Source: an uncultured Elusimicrobiales bacterium (GTDB lineage: Bacteria; Elusimicrobiota; Elusimicrobia; Elusimicrobiales; Elusimicrobiaceae). Taken from it: 64,000 nucleotides of DNA. The first letter of the stretch is position 1. Every line of letters starts with the position of its first letter. This document shows, piece by piece, positions 17,016 to 24,728 of this stretch. Both the position numbers and the translations under genes were made by a program. Where the stretch lies: contig CALUZQ010000005.1 in NCBI GenBank assembly GCA_944325225.1, positions 1 to 64,000 of the forward strand. The letters run 5' to 3'. Under the pieces are notes generated by a model. It did no database searches and had not been told where the DNA came from. It saw nothing but the letters and a program-made list of their open reading frames with translations.

Positions 17016-19400
17016 ATGAAGATACTGTATTCGTGGCTGAAAGATTTTATTGACCTGGATTTGGCTCCCGAAGAATTAGCCAAAAAACTGACGGATCTGG
17101 GAATAGAAGTGGCTTCTATTGAAACAACCGGGGCGGATTTTGAAGGTGTCAATGTGGCCCAGATTGTAAAAATTGAGGATCACCCCGATTCCAACCATTT
17201 GCACTTGGTTACGCTGGATTTGGGCGGGGGAAAAACTCAGCGGGTGGTATGCGGCGCACCGAATGTGGCGCTGGGCCAGAAAGTACCGCTGGCGCGCGTA
17301 GGGGCACGGTTGGGCAAGAATGTGCTCAAAGCGGCGGTAATCCGCGGGGTGGAATCGGAAGGAATGATTTGCTCGTCCGACGAATTGGGGCTCACGCAGA
17401 CCCGGGCCCGCGGGATTATGGTATTAGACGAAAATCTGCCGCTGGGCACGGATGTTTCTTCGCTTTATGGCAAGCCGGATTCTTTATTTGATTTGGAAAT
17501 TACTTCCAACCGCCCGGATTTGCTTTCACACCTGGGCGTAGCGCGCGAATTGGCGGCGCTTTTAAATAAACCCGTTAAACGGCCGGAAGTAAAAGCCGTA
17601 AAAGGGGAAGGCAAACCGCTGGAAGTGGAAATTCGGAATGCGGAGGGCTGCCCGCGCTATACGGGGCGCATTATTCGCGGGGTAAAAAATGCCGAGTCGC
17701 CCGAATGGATGAAACAGCGGCTGGCGGCGATGGGGCTGAACCCTAAGAATGCGTTGGTGGATATTACCAATTATGTGATGTTTGAATTGGGGCATCCGCT
17801 TCACGCGTTTGATTTGCGCGAAGTGGAGGGGGGAAAGATTATCGTCCGCAACGCGCAGGAAGGCGAAAAGTTTACGCTGTTGGGCGGGCGGGAACTGACG
17901 CTCCATGAAAACTGCCTGATAATTGCCGACGCCCAAAAAGCCACGGCGTTAGCCGGGATTATGGGCGGGCTTAACAGCGGCATTAAAGACGATACGCAGG
18001 ATATTTTTATTGAAGCGGCGTATTTCAATCCGCCGACGGTAAATAAAACGGTCAAAAAGTTTGCCGTGTCGTCCGATTCTTCCCAACGGTTTGAACGCGG
18101 TACGGATATTGAAGCCGTTACGCTGGCCCTGCAGCGCGCGACGGATTTGTTCCTGCAGCTTTGCGGCGGGACCGCTTCGGAGATCGCCGATGTATATCCC
18201 ACCCGCTACGAAAGCCCGACGGTTACTTTCACTCCAGCGGAAATTAATACCATTTTAGGGGCCCAAATTCCGCACGAACGGCTCCAGGAAATTTTCAGCC
18301 GGCTGGCGGCCGAGTTTCACGCAGACGGCGATGTCTGGACTTTCAAAGCCCCTACCCACCGCCGCGATTTAAATCATAAATGGGACCTGGCCGAAGAAGC
18401 CGCCCGCTTTGCCGGCTATGATATGATTCCCGTTTCCGAAACCAAAGCCAGCTTGGCGTTTGCCGATAATCCCAAAGGCATTGATTTGGGCAAACAGTAC
18501 GCCAGCGCACTCATTGGGGTTGGGTTCTGTGAATGCAAAAACATTGATTTCTTGGGAGAAAAAGAACTGAAACTGTTTGGTTTTGATCCCAAGTACTGTA
18601 TCAAAATCAAGAATGCCTTGGCCCAGGGGTGGGATTATCTGCGCCCGACGCTGTTGCCTTCCCTGTTAAAAAATGTGGAGAGCAACCTGCGTTTTGGCAA
18701 CCGCAACTTGGCGCTGTTTGAAACGACCAAAACTTTCCAATCCATCAAAGGATTCCCGGTCGAGGGTTATACGGTTTCCGGCGTGCTGACGGGTACGCTG
18801 GAGCAGGAAAAGTTCTTTGGCGGCGCGGAAAAACCGGTAGATTTTTACTGGCTGAAAGGATTGCTGCAGGCCTTGTTGGGCGGGGTGGAAGGAATTTCGT
18901 TTGCGCCGTCCAAAGCGGTGCCGGTGTATATGCACCCTAAAATTTGTATGGATATCCTGCTAAACGGAAAAAGCATTGGATTGTTTGGCAAATTACATCC
19001 GCTGACGCTTAAAGCGTTTGCGGTCAAAACGCCGGAAGTATGGGCGTTTGAATTTGCCACCAAACAGATTGAAAAGGGCTTTTCGGCGCAGGACTTTAAA
19101 CCGGCAAAAGATATGGCGGTTTTCCCGCCGTCTTTGCGGGACTTGTCGGTAGTGGTGGACGAATCGGTGCCTTATGCCCAGATTGCCAGCGCGCTGGACA
19201 AAACGCCGCTGGATGTAAACTTGAGTTATCAGCTGATTGATCTGTATCAAGGGGAACATCTGCCGGCCGGGAAAAAGAGTGTTACTTTCTCGCTGGCGTT
19301 TTCCAATCCGCAGCGCACGCTCAAAGACAAAGAAACCGACGACGCCTTTGACCGGATTGTCCGCCAGCTGCGTGAGCATGTCGGCGCCGAGTTGAGATAG
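17016..19400 (+). CDS. pheT: Phenylalanyl-tRNA synthetase beta subunit
   Basis: 794 residues, full length. Domains in order: N-terminal OB-fold tRNA-binding domain (VAQIVKIEDHPDSNHLHLVTLDLG), B3/B4 editing domain (FDLEITSNRPDLLSHLGVARELA), B5 (LGAQIPHERL), the catalytic-like core (YASALIGVGFCE) and the C-terminal ferredoxin-like anticodon-binding domain (FPPSLRDLSVVVDESVPY, FSLAFSNPQRTLKDKE). A GGATTAG leader precedes the start. It is followed after two bases by a small coiled-coil gene. Confidence 0.98.
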   Translation: MKILYSWLKDFIDLDLAPEELAKKLTDLGIEVASIETTGADFEGVNVAQIVKIEDHPDSNHLHLVTLDLGGGKTQRVVCGAPNVALGQKVPLARVGARLGKNVLKAAVIRGVESEGMICSSDELGLTQTRARGIMVLDENLPLGTDVSSLYGKPDSLFDLEITSNRPDLLSHLGVARELAALLNKPVKRPEVKAVKGEGKPLEVEIRNAEGCPRYTGRIIRGVKNAESPEWMKQRLAAMGLNPKNALVDITNYVMFELGHPLHAFDLREVEGGKIIVRNAQEGEKFTLLGGRELTLHENCLIIADAQKATALAGIMGGLNSGIKDDTQDIFIEAAYFNPPTVNKTVKKFAVSSDSSQRFERGTDIEAVTLALQRATDLFLQLCGGTASEIADVYPTRYESPTVTFTPAEINTILGAQIPHERLQEIFSRLAAEFHADGDVWTFKAPTHRRDLNHKWDLAEEAARFAGYDMIPVSETKASLAFADNPKGIDLGKQYASALIGVGFCECKNIDFLGEKELKLFGFDPKYCIKIKNALAQGWDYLRPTLLPSLLKNVESNLRFGNRNLALFETTKTFQSIKGFPVEGYTVSGVLTGTLEQEKFFGGAEKPVDFYWLKGLLQALLGGVEGISFAPSKAVPVYMHPKICMDILLNGKSIGLFGKLHPLTLKAFAVKTPEVWAFEFATKQIEKGFSAQDFKPAKDMAVFPPSLRDLSVVVDESVPYAQIASALDKTPLDVNLSYQLIDLYQGEHLPAGKKSVTFSLAFSNPQRTLKDKETDDAFDRIVRQLREHVGAELR

Positions 19401-19402
19401 AT

Positions 19403-19663
19403 ATGCAGGAAAAACTCAAACAGTTGGAGCTTTTAATTTCGCAAACCCTCGCCCGGCAGAAAGAATTGCAGGGGGAGAACGCTTCGTTAAAAGCCAAACT
19501 GCGCACGCTGGAGGACGGCGTGGAAAAGCTGAAAACCACGGAAACCGAATTGCGGGCTTTGAAAGAATGGAAGCGCAATACGCAGGCGGTGCTCAAGCGG
19601 ATTTCGGCAAAGTTGGATAAAGAAATTGCCAAGGCAAAAGAAGAAGAAAAGAAAATTGTCTGA
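19403..19663 (+). CDS. Small coiled-coil protein, ZapB-like
   Basis: 86 residues, almost entirely heptad-patterned helix (KQLELLISQTLARQKEL, ENASLKAKLRTLEDGVEKL), highly charged, no signal or membrane segment. It starts two bases after pheT and is the last gene of pheS-pheT. In size and pattern it resembles ZapB/DUF904-type division proteins, and zapA lies on the other side of pheST, so a role at the division ring is plausible. Coiled coils are low in information and the assignment is inference. Confidence 0.55.
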   Translation: MQEKLKQLELLISQTLARQKELQGENASLKAKLRTLEDGVEKLKTTETELRALKEWKRNTQAVLKRISAKLDKEIAKAKEEEKKIV

Positions 19664-19685
19664 GCAATCCCTATCCCGTTGAATG

Positions 19686-19715
19686 AAACCCGGAGCTATT
19701 TAGCCCCGGGTTTTT
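19686..19715 (+). terminator. Terminator of pheS-pheT operon
   Basis: Stem AAACCCGG with CCGGGTTT, 12-base loop, T-run of five, 23 bases after the last stop. Confidence 0.8.
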
Positions 19716-19767
19716 AATGGGTACAAACGATACGCGGGATAAAGCTCTGGCACAGGGTCGTTGCGAC

Positions 19768-19931
19768 AGAGTGCAACATTGCACCAACCGTGTGGCTTAA
19801 ACCAATCGTGCTGACGGGATTAGAGTGGGGAGGGGCGGCTCGCTGGTTGTTTTGTAAGAGTGCAACATTGCACCAACCGTGTAGCTTAAACCAATCGTGC
19901 TGACGGGGTTAGAGTGGGGAGGGGCGGCTCG
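19768..19931 (+). repeat. Tandem 75-base direct repeat upstream of pilin cassette 3
   Basis: Copies at 19768-19842 and 19857-19931 (period 89 bases) differ at two positions. Each contains the palindrome GTGCAACATTGCAC and ends in GGGGAGGGGCGGCTCG. The second half is a diverged relative of module B near cassettes 2 and 4. The downstream copy runs into a hairpin (GGGGCG-GCT-CGCCCC, 19921-19935) that abuts the pilin promoter. No gene is present in 19716-19969. Confidence 0.9.
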
Positions 19932-19935
19932 CCCC

Positions 19936-19963
19936 TTGACTCGTTTTTTTTTTTTGATAAATT
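19936..19963 (+). promoter_or_regulatory. Putative promoter/leader of pilin cassette 3 with 12-T tract
   Basis: TTGACT (19936-19941), CG, 12 T (19944-19955), GA, TAAATT (19958-19963), six bases before the ATG. Spacer is 16 bases, as in cassettes 1 and 4. Confidence 0.5.
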
Positions 19964-19969
19964 TTGCGT

Positions 19970-20512
19970 ATGAACAAAATCTATCAAAAATCATTCTCCG
20001 ATGGAAAAAATGCCGGATTTACGCTTATAGAGCTATTAGTAGTCGTTTTAATCATTGGTATTTTGGCGGCAGTGGCACTGCCGCAGTATGAGGTGGTAGT
20101 GGGGAAAAGCAAGGTGGCACAAATGCAGCAGCTGTGCCGATCGATGAAAGAGGCCGCGGAGGTGTATTATTTAGCCAATGGGGATTATGGCTGGACGCAC
20201 GGGCATACCCAAGGAGAACACTTGGATATTTCATTCCCGCCGGGCTGTAACAGCAATCCCAATGACGGGAGTGTTTATTGCGGGGATATTTCTTTTATTT
20301 TAAATCAAGGGTCAGAAGTCCAAAACTGTACGGCAGTGTATCAAAAGGGCCGCATTTGGCTGTCTTACAGTCACTATTTTGATCACAGTCCTTCCCGCCC
20401 CGGGCAGCGCACCTGCCAAGCGGTAGCAGGGGATTTTTATCCGCTTTCCAAGAGGGTATGTAAAAGCATTGGCGGCAACGAAGAGAGTTCCAATTTCTTC
20501 GTGCTTCCTTAA
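19970..20512 (+). CDS. Type IV pilin-like protein (cassette 3)
   Basis: 180 residues. The leader MNKIYQKSFSDGKNA is followed by GFTLIELL (Glu+5) and the hydrophobic helix shared with the other cassettes. A conserved segment AAEVYYLANGDY precedes the variable domain. That domain has about six Cys and ends in GQRTCQAVAG...KRVCKSIGG, matching cassette 1 more than 2 or 4. The first 100-odd bases of the gene are far better conserved between cassettes than the rest. It is monocistronic, between the pheT operon terminator and a convergent thioesterase gene. Confidence 0.85.
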   Translation: MNKIYQKSFSDGKNAGFTLIELLVVVLIIGILAAVALPQYEVVVGKSKVAQMQQLCRSMKEAAEVYYLANGDYGWTHGHTQGEHLDISFPPGCNSNPNDGSVYCGDISFILNQGSEVQNCTAVYQKGRIWLSYSHYFDHSPSRPGQRTCQAVAGDFYPLSKRVCKSIGGNEESSNFFVLP

Positions 20513-20519
20513 CGGAATC

Positions 20520-20554
20520 TACATCTCGCCCGATAATATGCCGGGCGGGATGTA
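20520..20554. repeat. Inverted repeat between convergent pilin and thioesterase genes
   Basis: TACATC(T)CGCCCG pairs with CGGGCG(G)GATGTA around a 9-base loop. It starts 8 bases after the pilin stop. It has no T-run on either side, so it may be a weak or factor-assisted bidirectional terminator, or an mRNA-stabilising hairpin. Confidence 0.55.
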
Positions 20555-20584
20555 TATCCAGCGGGGTTCTTTTGTAACTGAATT

Positions 20585-20971
20585 TTACGCGGCCGGCGCC
20601 ATGGCGGCTTTTACTTCGGATCCCATAGGAGTAGGCATCCCCGCGCTGTTCACACAGACCAGCGTCGTTTTCCCTTTGGTGCAGAGCCGTCCGTTCTGGT
20701 TGGTAATGATATTTTCAAACACGATTTTAATGTCCGATACTTCCAATACCCGGGTAGAAACCTCAATAACATCGGCGTATCGCACAGGGTATTTATATTC
20801 CACTTCCTGCCGGGCAACTACAAAGTAAAATCCGCGCTGCATCAGGGCCGGCACCGAGAATCCTTTTTCGGCCATATATAAGGTGCGGGCTTCTTCAAAA
20901 AATTTTAAATAGTTTCCGTAATACACCACGCCGCCGCAGTCGGTATCGTGGTAGAAGATTGTTTTTTTCAT
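20585..20971 (-). CDS. Acyl-CoA thioesterase, YbgC/4-hydroxybenzoyl-CoA thioesterase family
   Basis: 128 residues, single hot-dog domain. The N terminus FYHDTDCGGVVYYGNYLKFFEEAR has the catalytic Asp (TDCGGVVY) of the YbgC/4HBT group. VRYADVIEVST and GKTTLVCVN are the usual later strands. It should hydrolyse short acyl-CoA or acyl-ACP thioesters. It follows the YjbQ-family gene by one base and is probably co-transcribed with it. It is not placed in a tol-pal cluster, so a YbgC role in Tol-Pal is not supported here. Confidence 0.85.
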   Translation of the reverse strand: MKKTIFYHDTDCGGVVYYGNYLKFFEEARTLYMAEKGFSVPALMQRGFYFVVARQEVEYKYPVRYADVIEVSTRVLEVSDIKIVFENIITNQNGRLCTKGKTTLVCVNSAGMPTPMGSEVKAAMAPAA

Positions 20972-20972
20972 A

Positions 20973-21389
20973 TTATTCTCCGATAATTTTGATTAAAATT
21001 CGTTTGTTGCGCTGGCCGTCAAACTCGCCGTAAAAAATGGTTTCCCAGGGGCCGAAGTCCAACTGTCCGTTGGTAACAGCCACCACCACTTCGCGGCCCA
21101 ACAGGGTGCGTTTTAAGTGGGCGTCGCCGTTGTCTTCGCCGGTCAGATTGTGTTGGTATTTGTCTATACCATAAGGGGCCAGTTGTTCGGTCCAGCGCAA
21201 AAAATCGGCATGTAGGCCGCGTTCGTTGTCGTTAATAAACACGCTGGAAGTAATATGCATGGAATTGACCAAGCAAAGCCCTTCCCGGATTCCGCTTTTT
21301 TGCAGGGCTTCTTCTACTTGGGGGGTAATATTGACGATTTGGTAGCGTTTGTCGGTACAAACGGTTAGATATTGCGTATAAGATTTCAT
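20973..21389 (-). CDS. YjbQ/UPF0047 family protein
   Basis: 138 residues, single domain. [51 protein letters not shown] are the conserved metal-site and core motifs of the YjbQ family. Members show weak thiamine-phosphate synthase activity in complementation, but the true role is unsettled. The ATG at 21389 has no Shine-Dalgarno; TATAAT lies seven bases upstream. Confidence 0.88.
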   Translation of the reverse strand: MKSYTQYLTVCTDKRYQIVNITPQVEEALQKSGIREGLCLVNSMHITSSVFINDNERGLHADFLRWTEQLAPYGIDKYQHNLTGEDNGDAHLKRTLLGREVVVAVTNGQLDFGPWETIFYGEFDGQRNKRILIKIIGE

Positions 21390-21450
21390 ATAATAAATTA
21401 TACTTGATATAGCTGCCTTAAAAAACCGGCGGATTTGTTACAATAAGCAT
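21390..21450. promoter_or_regulatory. Divergent leaderless-type promoters YjbQ gene / membrane protein gene
   Basis: Minus: TATAAT (21402-21397) seven bases from the YjbQ-family ATG. Plus: TACAAT (21439-21444) six bases (AAGCAT) before the ATG at 21451. No Shine-Dalgarno exists for either gene; clear -35 boxes are lacking. Confidence 0.55.
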
Positions 21451-22371
21451 ATGAAAAAAGAAGAATTGATGAAACTCTTGCGTAATCCGGCTAAATACCG
21501 CAAGGAAAAACAACAGGCCAAGCAGGCCGCCTCGCCGCAGGCGGTGGCGGACCGCGCGGCGCGCAAAAAACAGGATAGGGTCTTGCTGGGCATTGGGATT
21601 GGCGTGGTGTTGCTGGTTTTGGCAACGGTTATGGTTATTCTGTCCGCCAAGAACCGCGCGGAAAATTTAACCGCTGCGCTGGATCCGGAGCAGGTAAAAG
21701 GGCTTTTTGTGGAAGAAACGGAGTTTGATCCCAGCGCCGGAGCCGTAACTTATGTACAGGTGCGGGAAGGGCAGGACCGCAATGTGGCGGTAAGCAATTT
21801 AGGTTCTACGCTGCCCATTATCAGCCGGTTTAACTATCGGTCCTTTACGCCGACCAATTATGAAATTATTGGTGCGGCTCCGTGGGCGTTGACGACTAAC
21901 TTTGCGTCTAATATGTCCGACCCGGATTTGATGCGCTATTTGCTTTCCAACGATACAATGATCAAAGCATTTTTGGCGCGGGAAGATGTCGCCCCGCTGT
22001 TGGAAGATCCCCAACTCTTGCTGGCGTTTACCAAAGACAATACGGCGATGCAGGAATTTTTTGACAGCGATACCGTAAAAGGCGTTTTGGCGAATGAGAA
22101 AATGCTTCGTTCCGTGGCTGGCAGCCGGTTTATGAGCTATTTGTTAATCAGCAAATCCGCCAAGTATTTTCGGGACCGGCCACAGGAAGCCGCCGCTATC
22201 ATTTCGTCTAATTCTTATTTGGACGAATTGCGCCAGAATCCGAATGTGCAAATTGCCGTAAAGGAAAACCCTTATCTTAAAAAGATAGCGTCGGTTCTTT
22301 TAGCGCCGGCGGGAGGAAATGCGCAGAAGCAAGCGGTGCCGGCTGGCTCTAAAACCGCTGCTAAAAAATAA
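21451..22371 (+). CDS. Membrane-anchored protein of unknown function
   Basis: 306 residues, not recognised. A basic, Lys/Arg/Gln-rich cytoplasmic N terminus (about 43 residues) is followed by one transmembrane helix (LLGIGIGVVLLVLATVMVIL, about residues 45-65), then a long mostly helical domain that should lie in the periplasm. That domain has repeated DPDLMRYLLSNDTM, FLAREDVAPLLEDPQLL, FFDSDTVKGVLANEKM units of similar pattern, possibly a small helical repeat. An Ala/Lys-rich tail ends it. It stands alone upstream of tRNA-Gly. Confidence 0.75.
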   Translation: MKKEELMKLLRNPAKYRKEKQQAKQAASPQAVADRAARKKQDRVLLGIGIGVVLLVLATVMVILSAKNRAENLTAALDPEQVKGLFVEETEFDPSAGAVTYVQVREGQDRNVAVSNLGSTLPIISRFNYRSFTPTNYEIIGAAPWALTTNFASNMSDPDLMRYLLSNDTMIKAFLAREDVAPLLEDPQLLLAFTKDNTAMQEFFDSDTVKGVLANEKMLRSVAGSRFMSYLLISKSAKYFRDRPQEAAAIISSNSYLDELRQNPNVQIAVKENPYLKKIASVLLAPAGGNAQKQAVPAGSKTAAKK

Positions 22372-22429
22372 CCTTGTGCACGGCCGTGCAAATGTGTTAT
22401 AATTTAATTGTTGCAGGTAAGCCGATTTT

Positions 22430-22503
22430 GCGGGCGTGGTTCAATGGTAGAACGCGACCTTGCCAAGGTTGAGACGAGAGTTCGATTCTCTTCGCCCGCT
22501 CCA
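22430..22503 (+). tRNA. tRNA-Gly (anticodon GCC)
   Basis: 74 bases including an encoded CCA end. Acceptor GCGGGCG pairs with CGCCCGC, the anticodon stem CGACC/GGTTG holds loop TTGCCAA (GCC), and the T-arm has GTTCGATTC. A terminator follows after four bases. Confidence 0.97.
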
Positions 22504-22507
22504 TTTA

Positions 22508-22537
22508 AAAACCCGGAACTTTGTTCCGGGTTTTTTT
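22508..22537. terminator. Terminator after tRNA-Gly, shared with the HxlR-family gene
   Basis: Perfect 12-bp stem (AAAACCCGGAAC, 22508-22519, with 22523-22534) with a 3-base loop and seven T. The reverse strand also has an A/T tract, so it can end the convergent HxlR-family gene, whose stop codon it overlaps. Confidence 0.9.
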
Positions 22538-22925
22538 ATTCAAATAGTTTTTTTGCTTTTTCGGATAAATTGTCAAAATTGTCTTTACAGGGGATCTTCC
22601 TGTCTTGGAGATATTTAATTCCCCAAAGATTTAATTCTTTGATTATCGGAATCAGCGATTCTCCTTTTTTTGACAACGAATATTCTGTTTTGGGCGGAAC
22701 AACAGGGTATAGCTTCCGGCAAATAATGCCATCTGCTTCTAAGTCTTTTAATTGTTGGATAAGCATCTTGGCCGTAGCCTGAGGGATTAGTTTCTTCAGT
22801 TCGCTGTAACGCAAGGTTCTTCCAATTAAAAATCCAATAATAATTCCTTTATATTTCCCACCGATAATATCCATTGTGGCTTCCAGAGGACATTGGTATT
22901 CTTTGTTTTTGTCATTAACAGGCAT
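22536..22925 (-). CDS. HxlR-family winged-helix transcriptional regulator
   Basis: 129 residues. CPLEATMDIIGGKYKGIIIGFL, LRYSELKKLIPQATAKMLIQQLKDLEADGII, and the wing VPPKTEYSLSKKGESL are the HxlR signature. Such proteins bind palindromes or direct repeats as dimers, often sensing aldehydes, quinones or thiol stress via an N-terminal Cys; here Cys12 is in place. It is divergent from a metallo-hydrolase gene, with direct repeats between them, so it likely controls that gene and itself. Confidence 0.9.
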   Translation of the reverse strand: MPVNDKNKEYQCPLEATMDIIGGKYKGIIIGFLIGRTLRYSELKKLIPQATAKMLIQQLKDLEADGIICRKLYPVVPPKTEYSLSKKGESLIPIIKELNLWGIKYLQDRKIPCKDNFDNLSEKAKKLFE

Positions 22926-22948
22926 ACGGGGGTTTCCTTTTTTAGTTT

Positions 22949-22983
22949 ATTATACAAAAAAGTAACTATTATACAAAAAGTAC
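22949..22983. promoter_or_regulatory. Direct repeats, probable HxlR operator overlapping its own promoter
   Basis: ATTATACAAAAAAGTAAC (22949-22966) and ATTATACAAAAAGTAC (22968-22983) are near-identical with 19-base spacing. Read on the minus strand they supply TTGTAT and TATAAT hexamers for the regulator's own promoter (16-base spacer). On the plus strand they lie just upstream of the -35 of the divergent gene. Confidence 0.6.
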
Positions 22984-22987
22984 ATTA

Positions 22988-23016
22988 TTGCTAAAAAGAT
23001 ACAAAACATATATGAT
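22988..23016 (+). promoter_or_regulatory. Promoter of the metallo-hydrolase gene
   Basis: TTGCTA (22988-22993), 17 bases, TATGAT (23011-23016). The ATG at 23035 has a strong Shine-Dalgarno AGGAGG six bases upstream. Confidence 0.6.
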
Positions 23017-23034
23017 TGACAAAAGGAGGTGTCT

Positions 23035-23814
23035 ATGAAAATTACACAAATTCGCAATGCGACCATATGGGTAGAGTATCACCAGACAAAGATTTTAGTT
23101 GATCCTTGGCTGGGGCCTAAAGAATATATGCCGGGTTTTGCGGGGGCTATTCATTCGGAAAGGCGCCAACCCTGTACAGAATTGCCTTTCCCGATGGAAC
23201 AAGTTGTAGAAGCAGACGCTGTGATTTTAACGCATGTGCATCCCGACCACTGGGATCAGTATGCCGAACAATCTTTGCGTAAAAATATCCCGTTTTTTGT
23301 TCAATCCGAGGCAGATCTTTCTTTTATTGCCAGCAAGGGGTTCAAGCAAGTGCATATTCTTTCAGCTGAAGGAACTTTGTTCCGGGAAATCTCGCTGTAT
23401 AAGACTCCAGGACAACATGGAGAAAGAGAAAAGATTGAACCCGCGTGCCGACAGCTTGGCCTGCCATATGAGGCTATGGGGGTTATTATGCAGGCAATGG
23501 GAGAAAAAACACTTTATTTGGCGGGGGATACTATCTTTTGCGCAGAAGTAAAAAAGACGCTGGAAAGGTATCGGCCGGAAGTTATTGTAGTAAATGCTTG
23601 TGCGGCCCGTGTAGAAAGTGGCGACCGGCTGATTATGGATGAACAAGATGTAGCACATACTTCTTCTAATGCGCCGCAGGCCACAATAGTGGTCAGTCAT
23701 ATGGATGAAGTTAGCCATCGTTCACTTTCTCGCCAGCAATTACAAACATTTGTACAAGAACATAAACTTCCACACATATATATTCCCGCAAACGGAGAAA
23801 GTTTAGTTTTCTAA
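23035..23814 (+). CDS. Metallo-beta-lactamase-fold hydrolase (UlaG/RomA-like)
   Basis: 259 residues, cytoplasmic. LTHVHPDHWD (His67, His69, Asp71, His72) is the metal-binding motif, followed by YLAGDTIF with the bridging Asp and VVSHMDEVSHRS as a late His motif. N-terminal IRNATIWVEYHQTKILVDPW resembles the UlaG-like lactonase group. Substrate cannot be told from sequence. I use the ATG at 23035 behind AGGAGG rather than the in-frame GTG six bases earlier. It is divergent from an HxlR regulator and ends at a strong terminator. Confidence 0.85.
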   Translation: MKITQIRNATIWVEYHQTKILVDPWLGPKEYMPGFAGAIHSERRQPCTELPFPMEQVVEADAVILTHVHPDHWDQYAEQSLRKNIPFFVQSEADLSFIASKGFKQVHILSAEGTLFREISLYKTPGQHGEREKIEPACRQLGLPYEAMGVIMQAMGEKTLYLAGDTIFCAEVKKTLERYRPEVIVVNACAARVESGDRLIMDEQDVAHTSSNAPQATIVVSHMDEVSHRSLSRQQLQTFVQEHKLPHIYIPANGESLVF

Positions 23815-23827
23815 CAAATTTTTGTCT

Positions 23828-23859
23828 AACGACCTCTCATAAAAGAGAGGTCGTTCTTT
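23828..23859 (+). terminator. Terminator of the metallo-hydrolase gene
   Basis: Perfect 11-bp stem (AACGACCTCTC, 23828-23838, with 23845-23855) and CTTT tail, 14 bases after the stop. The next 100 bases contain AAATAGGCCCAAA twice and no gene. Confidence 0.8.
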
Positions 23860-23961
23860 ATAAAAGACCCAGAAAAAAATAGGCCCAAATTCCCTTTGAA
23901 ATAGGCCCAAAGACCCTCGTAAAACAAACGCTAAAAAGAGATACTTAAATAAGAGGAAATT

Positions 23962-24642
23962 ATGAAAAACATTCTTTTTATTTTAGCGGTTTGTTTGATG
24001 TTCTCGGCGGTCCATGCCGCCCCTAACGAAGAAGCCGCCCGGCAGGAACGCCGCCAGCAGCTGGTGCATGCGTATCTGACGCGCGCCGTCTCCGCCGCTG
24101 ATTTGAATAAAGAAAACGAATTTGGTGATACTCCCGTTTTTACCGCGGCGCAAAATGGCGATGTGAATGCCATTTTAAAGTTTGGCCAGCGCGCGGCTAC
24201 GGGCTCGTTCCTGCTGCGGACCGGCAAAAACGGAAACAATGTTTTTCATGTGGCGCGCAATGCCCAAACTTTCCAGGCGTTGGCCCGCGTGCTTCGCAAA
24301 TTTTATCCGAATGATTATAAAATCAAAATTCATCAGATGATGAATCAGCGCAATCAGTTGGGGGAAACCCCCGTCCAGGCCCAAATTAATTACGGCCGCG
24401 CCGACACTTTCCGTATTGCGTTCCCCTATACCGATTTGTACGAGAAGATGATGGCCGTGAAATCTAAAATGGATAAAGGCGGCCTGGTGGCGGAAGTAGC
24501 CAAAACGGAAGCGGCCCAAGTAGTGGAAATGAGTAAAGACTCCAGCGGCCGTACCATTGCCCAAGCCGCGCGGGATAATGCCGCGGCCCCGGGGATGGAC
24601 CGCATTGTTGCTTTCTTTGCCGAAAACGCTTCTTATCTGTAA
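23962..24642 (+). CDS. Secreted ankyrin-repeat-like protein
   Basis: 226 residues. An N-terminal signal peptide (MKNILFILAVCLMFSAVHA, cut after AHA-like VHA|AP) marks export to the periplasm or beyond. LNKENEFGDTPVFTAAQNGDVNAILKFG and NQRNQLGETPVQAQINYGRADTFRIAF match the ankyrin-repeat pattern (G-x-TP-x-x-x-A...G); at least two to three degenerate repeats are present. GAGGA lies six bases before the ATG. Likely a protein-binding scaffold; the partner is unknown. Confidence 0.75.
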   Translation: MKNILFILAVCLMFSAVHAAPNEEAARQERRQQLVHAYLTRAVSAADLNKENEFGDTPVFTAAQNGDVNAILKFGQRAATGSFLLRTGKNGNNVFHVARNAQTFQALARVLRKFYPNDYKIKIHQMMNQRNQLGETPVQAQINYGRADTFRIAFPYTDLYEKMMAVKSKMDKGGLVAEVAKTEAAQVVEMSKDSSGRTIAQAARDNAAAPGMDRIVAFFAENASYL

Positions 24643-24659
24643 TTCCTTTTATCCCCCGC

Positions 24660-24691
24660 ACCTCCGGTTCCCCCCGGAGGTGTTCCTTTTT
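24660..24691 (+). terminator. Terminator of the ankyrin-protein gene
   Basis: Stem ACCTCCGG with CCGGAGGT, 6-base loop, and GTTCCTTTTT tail, 18 bases after the stop. Confidence 0.75.
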
Positions 24692-24695
24692 ATAC

Positions 24696-24725
24696 AACCC
24701 CCGCTCTCCCCTAACGGCGGGGGTT
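24696..24725 (-). terminator. Hairpin downstream of dgt
   Basis: AACCCCCGC (24696-24704) pairs with GCGGGGGTT (24717-24725), directly after the dgt stop on the minus strand. The T-run is weak (TTGTAT), so termination may be partial. Confidence 0.5.
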
Positions 24726-24728
24726 ATA

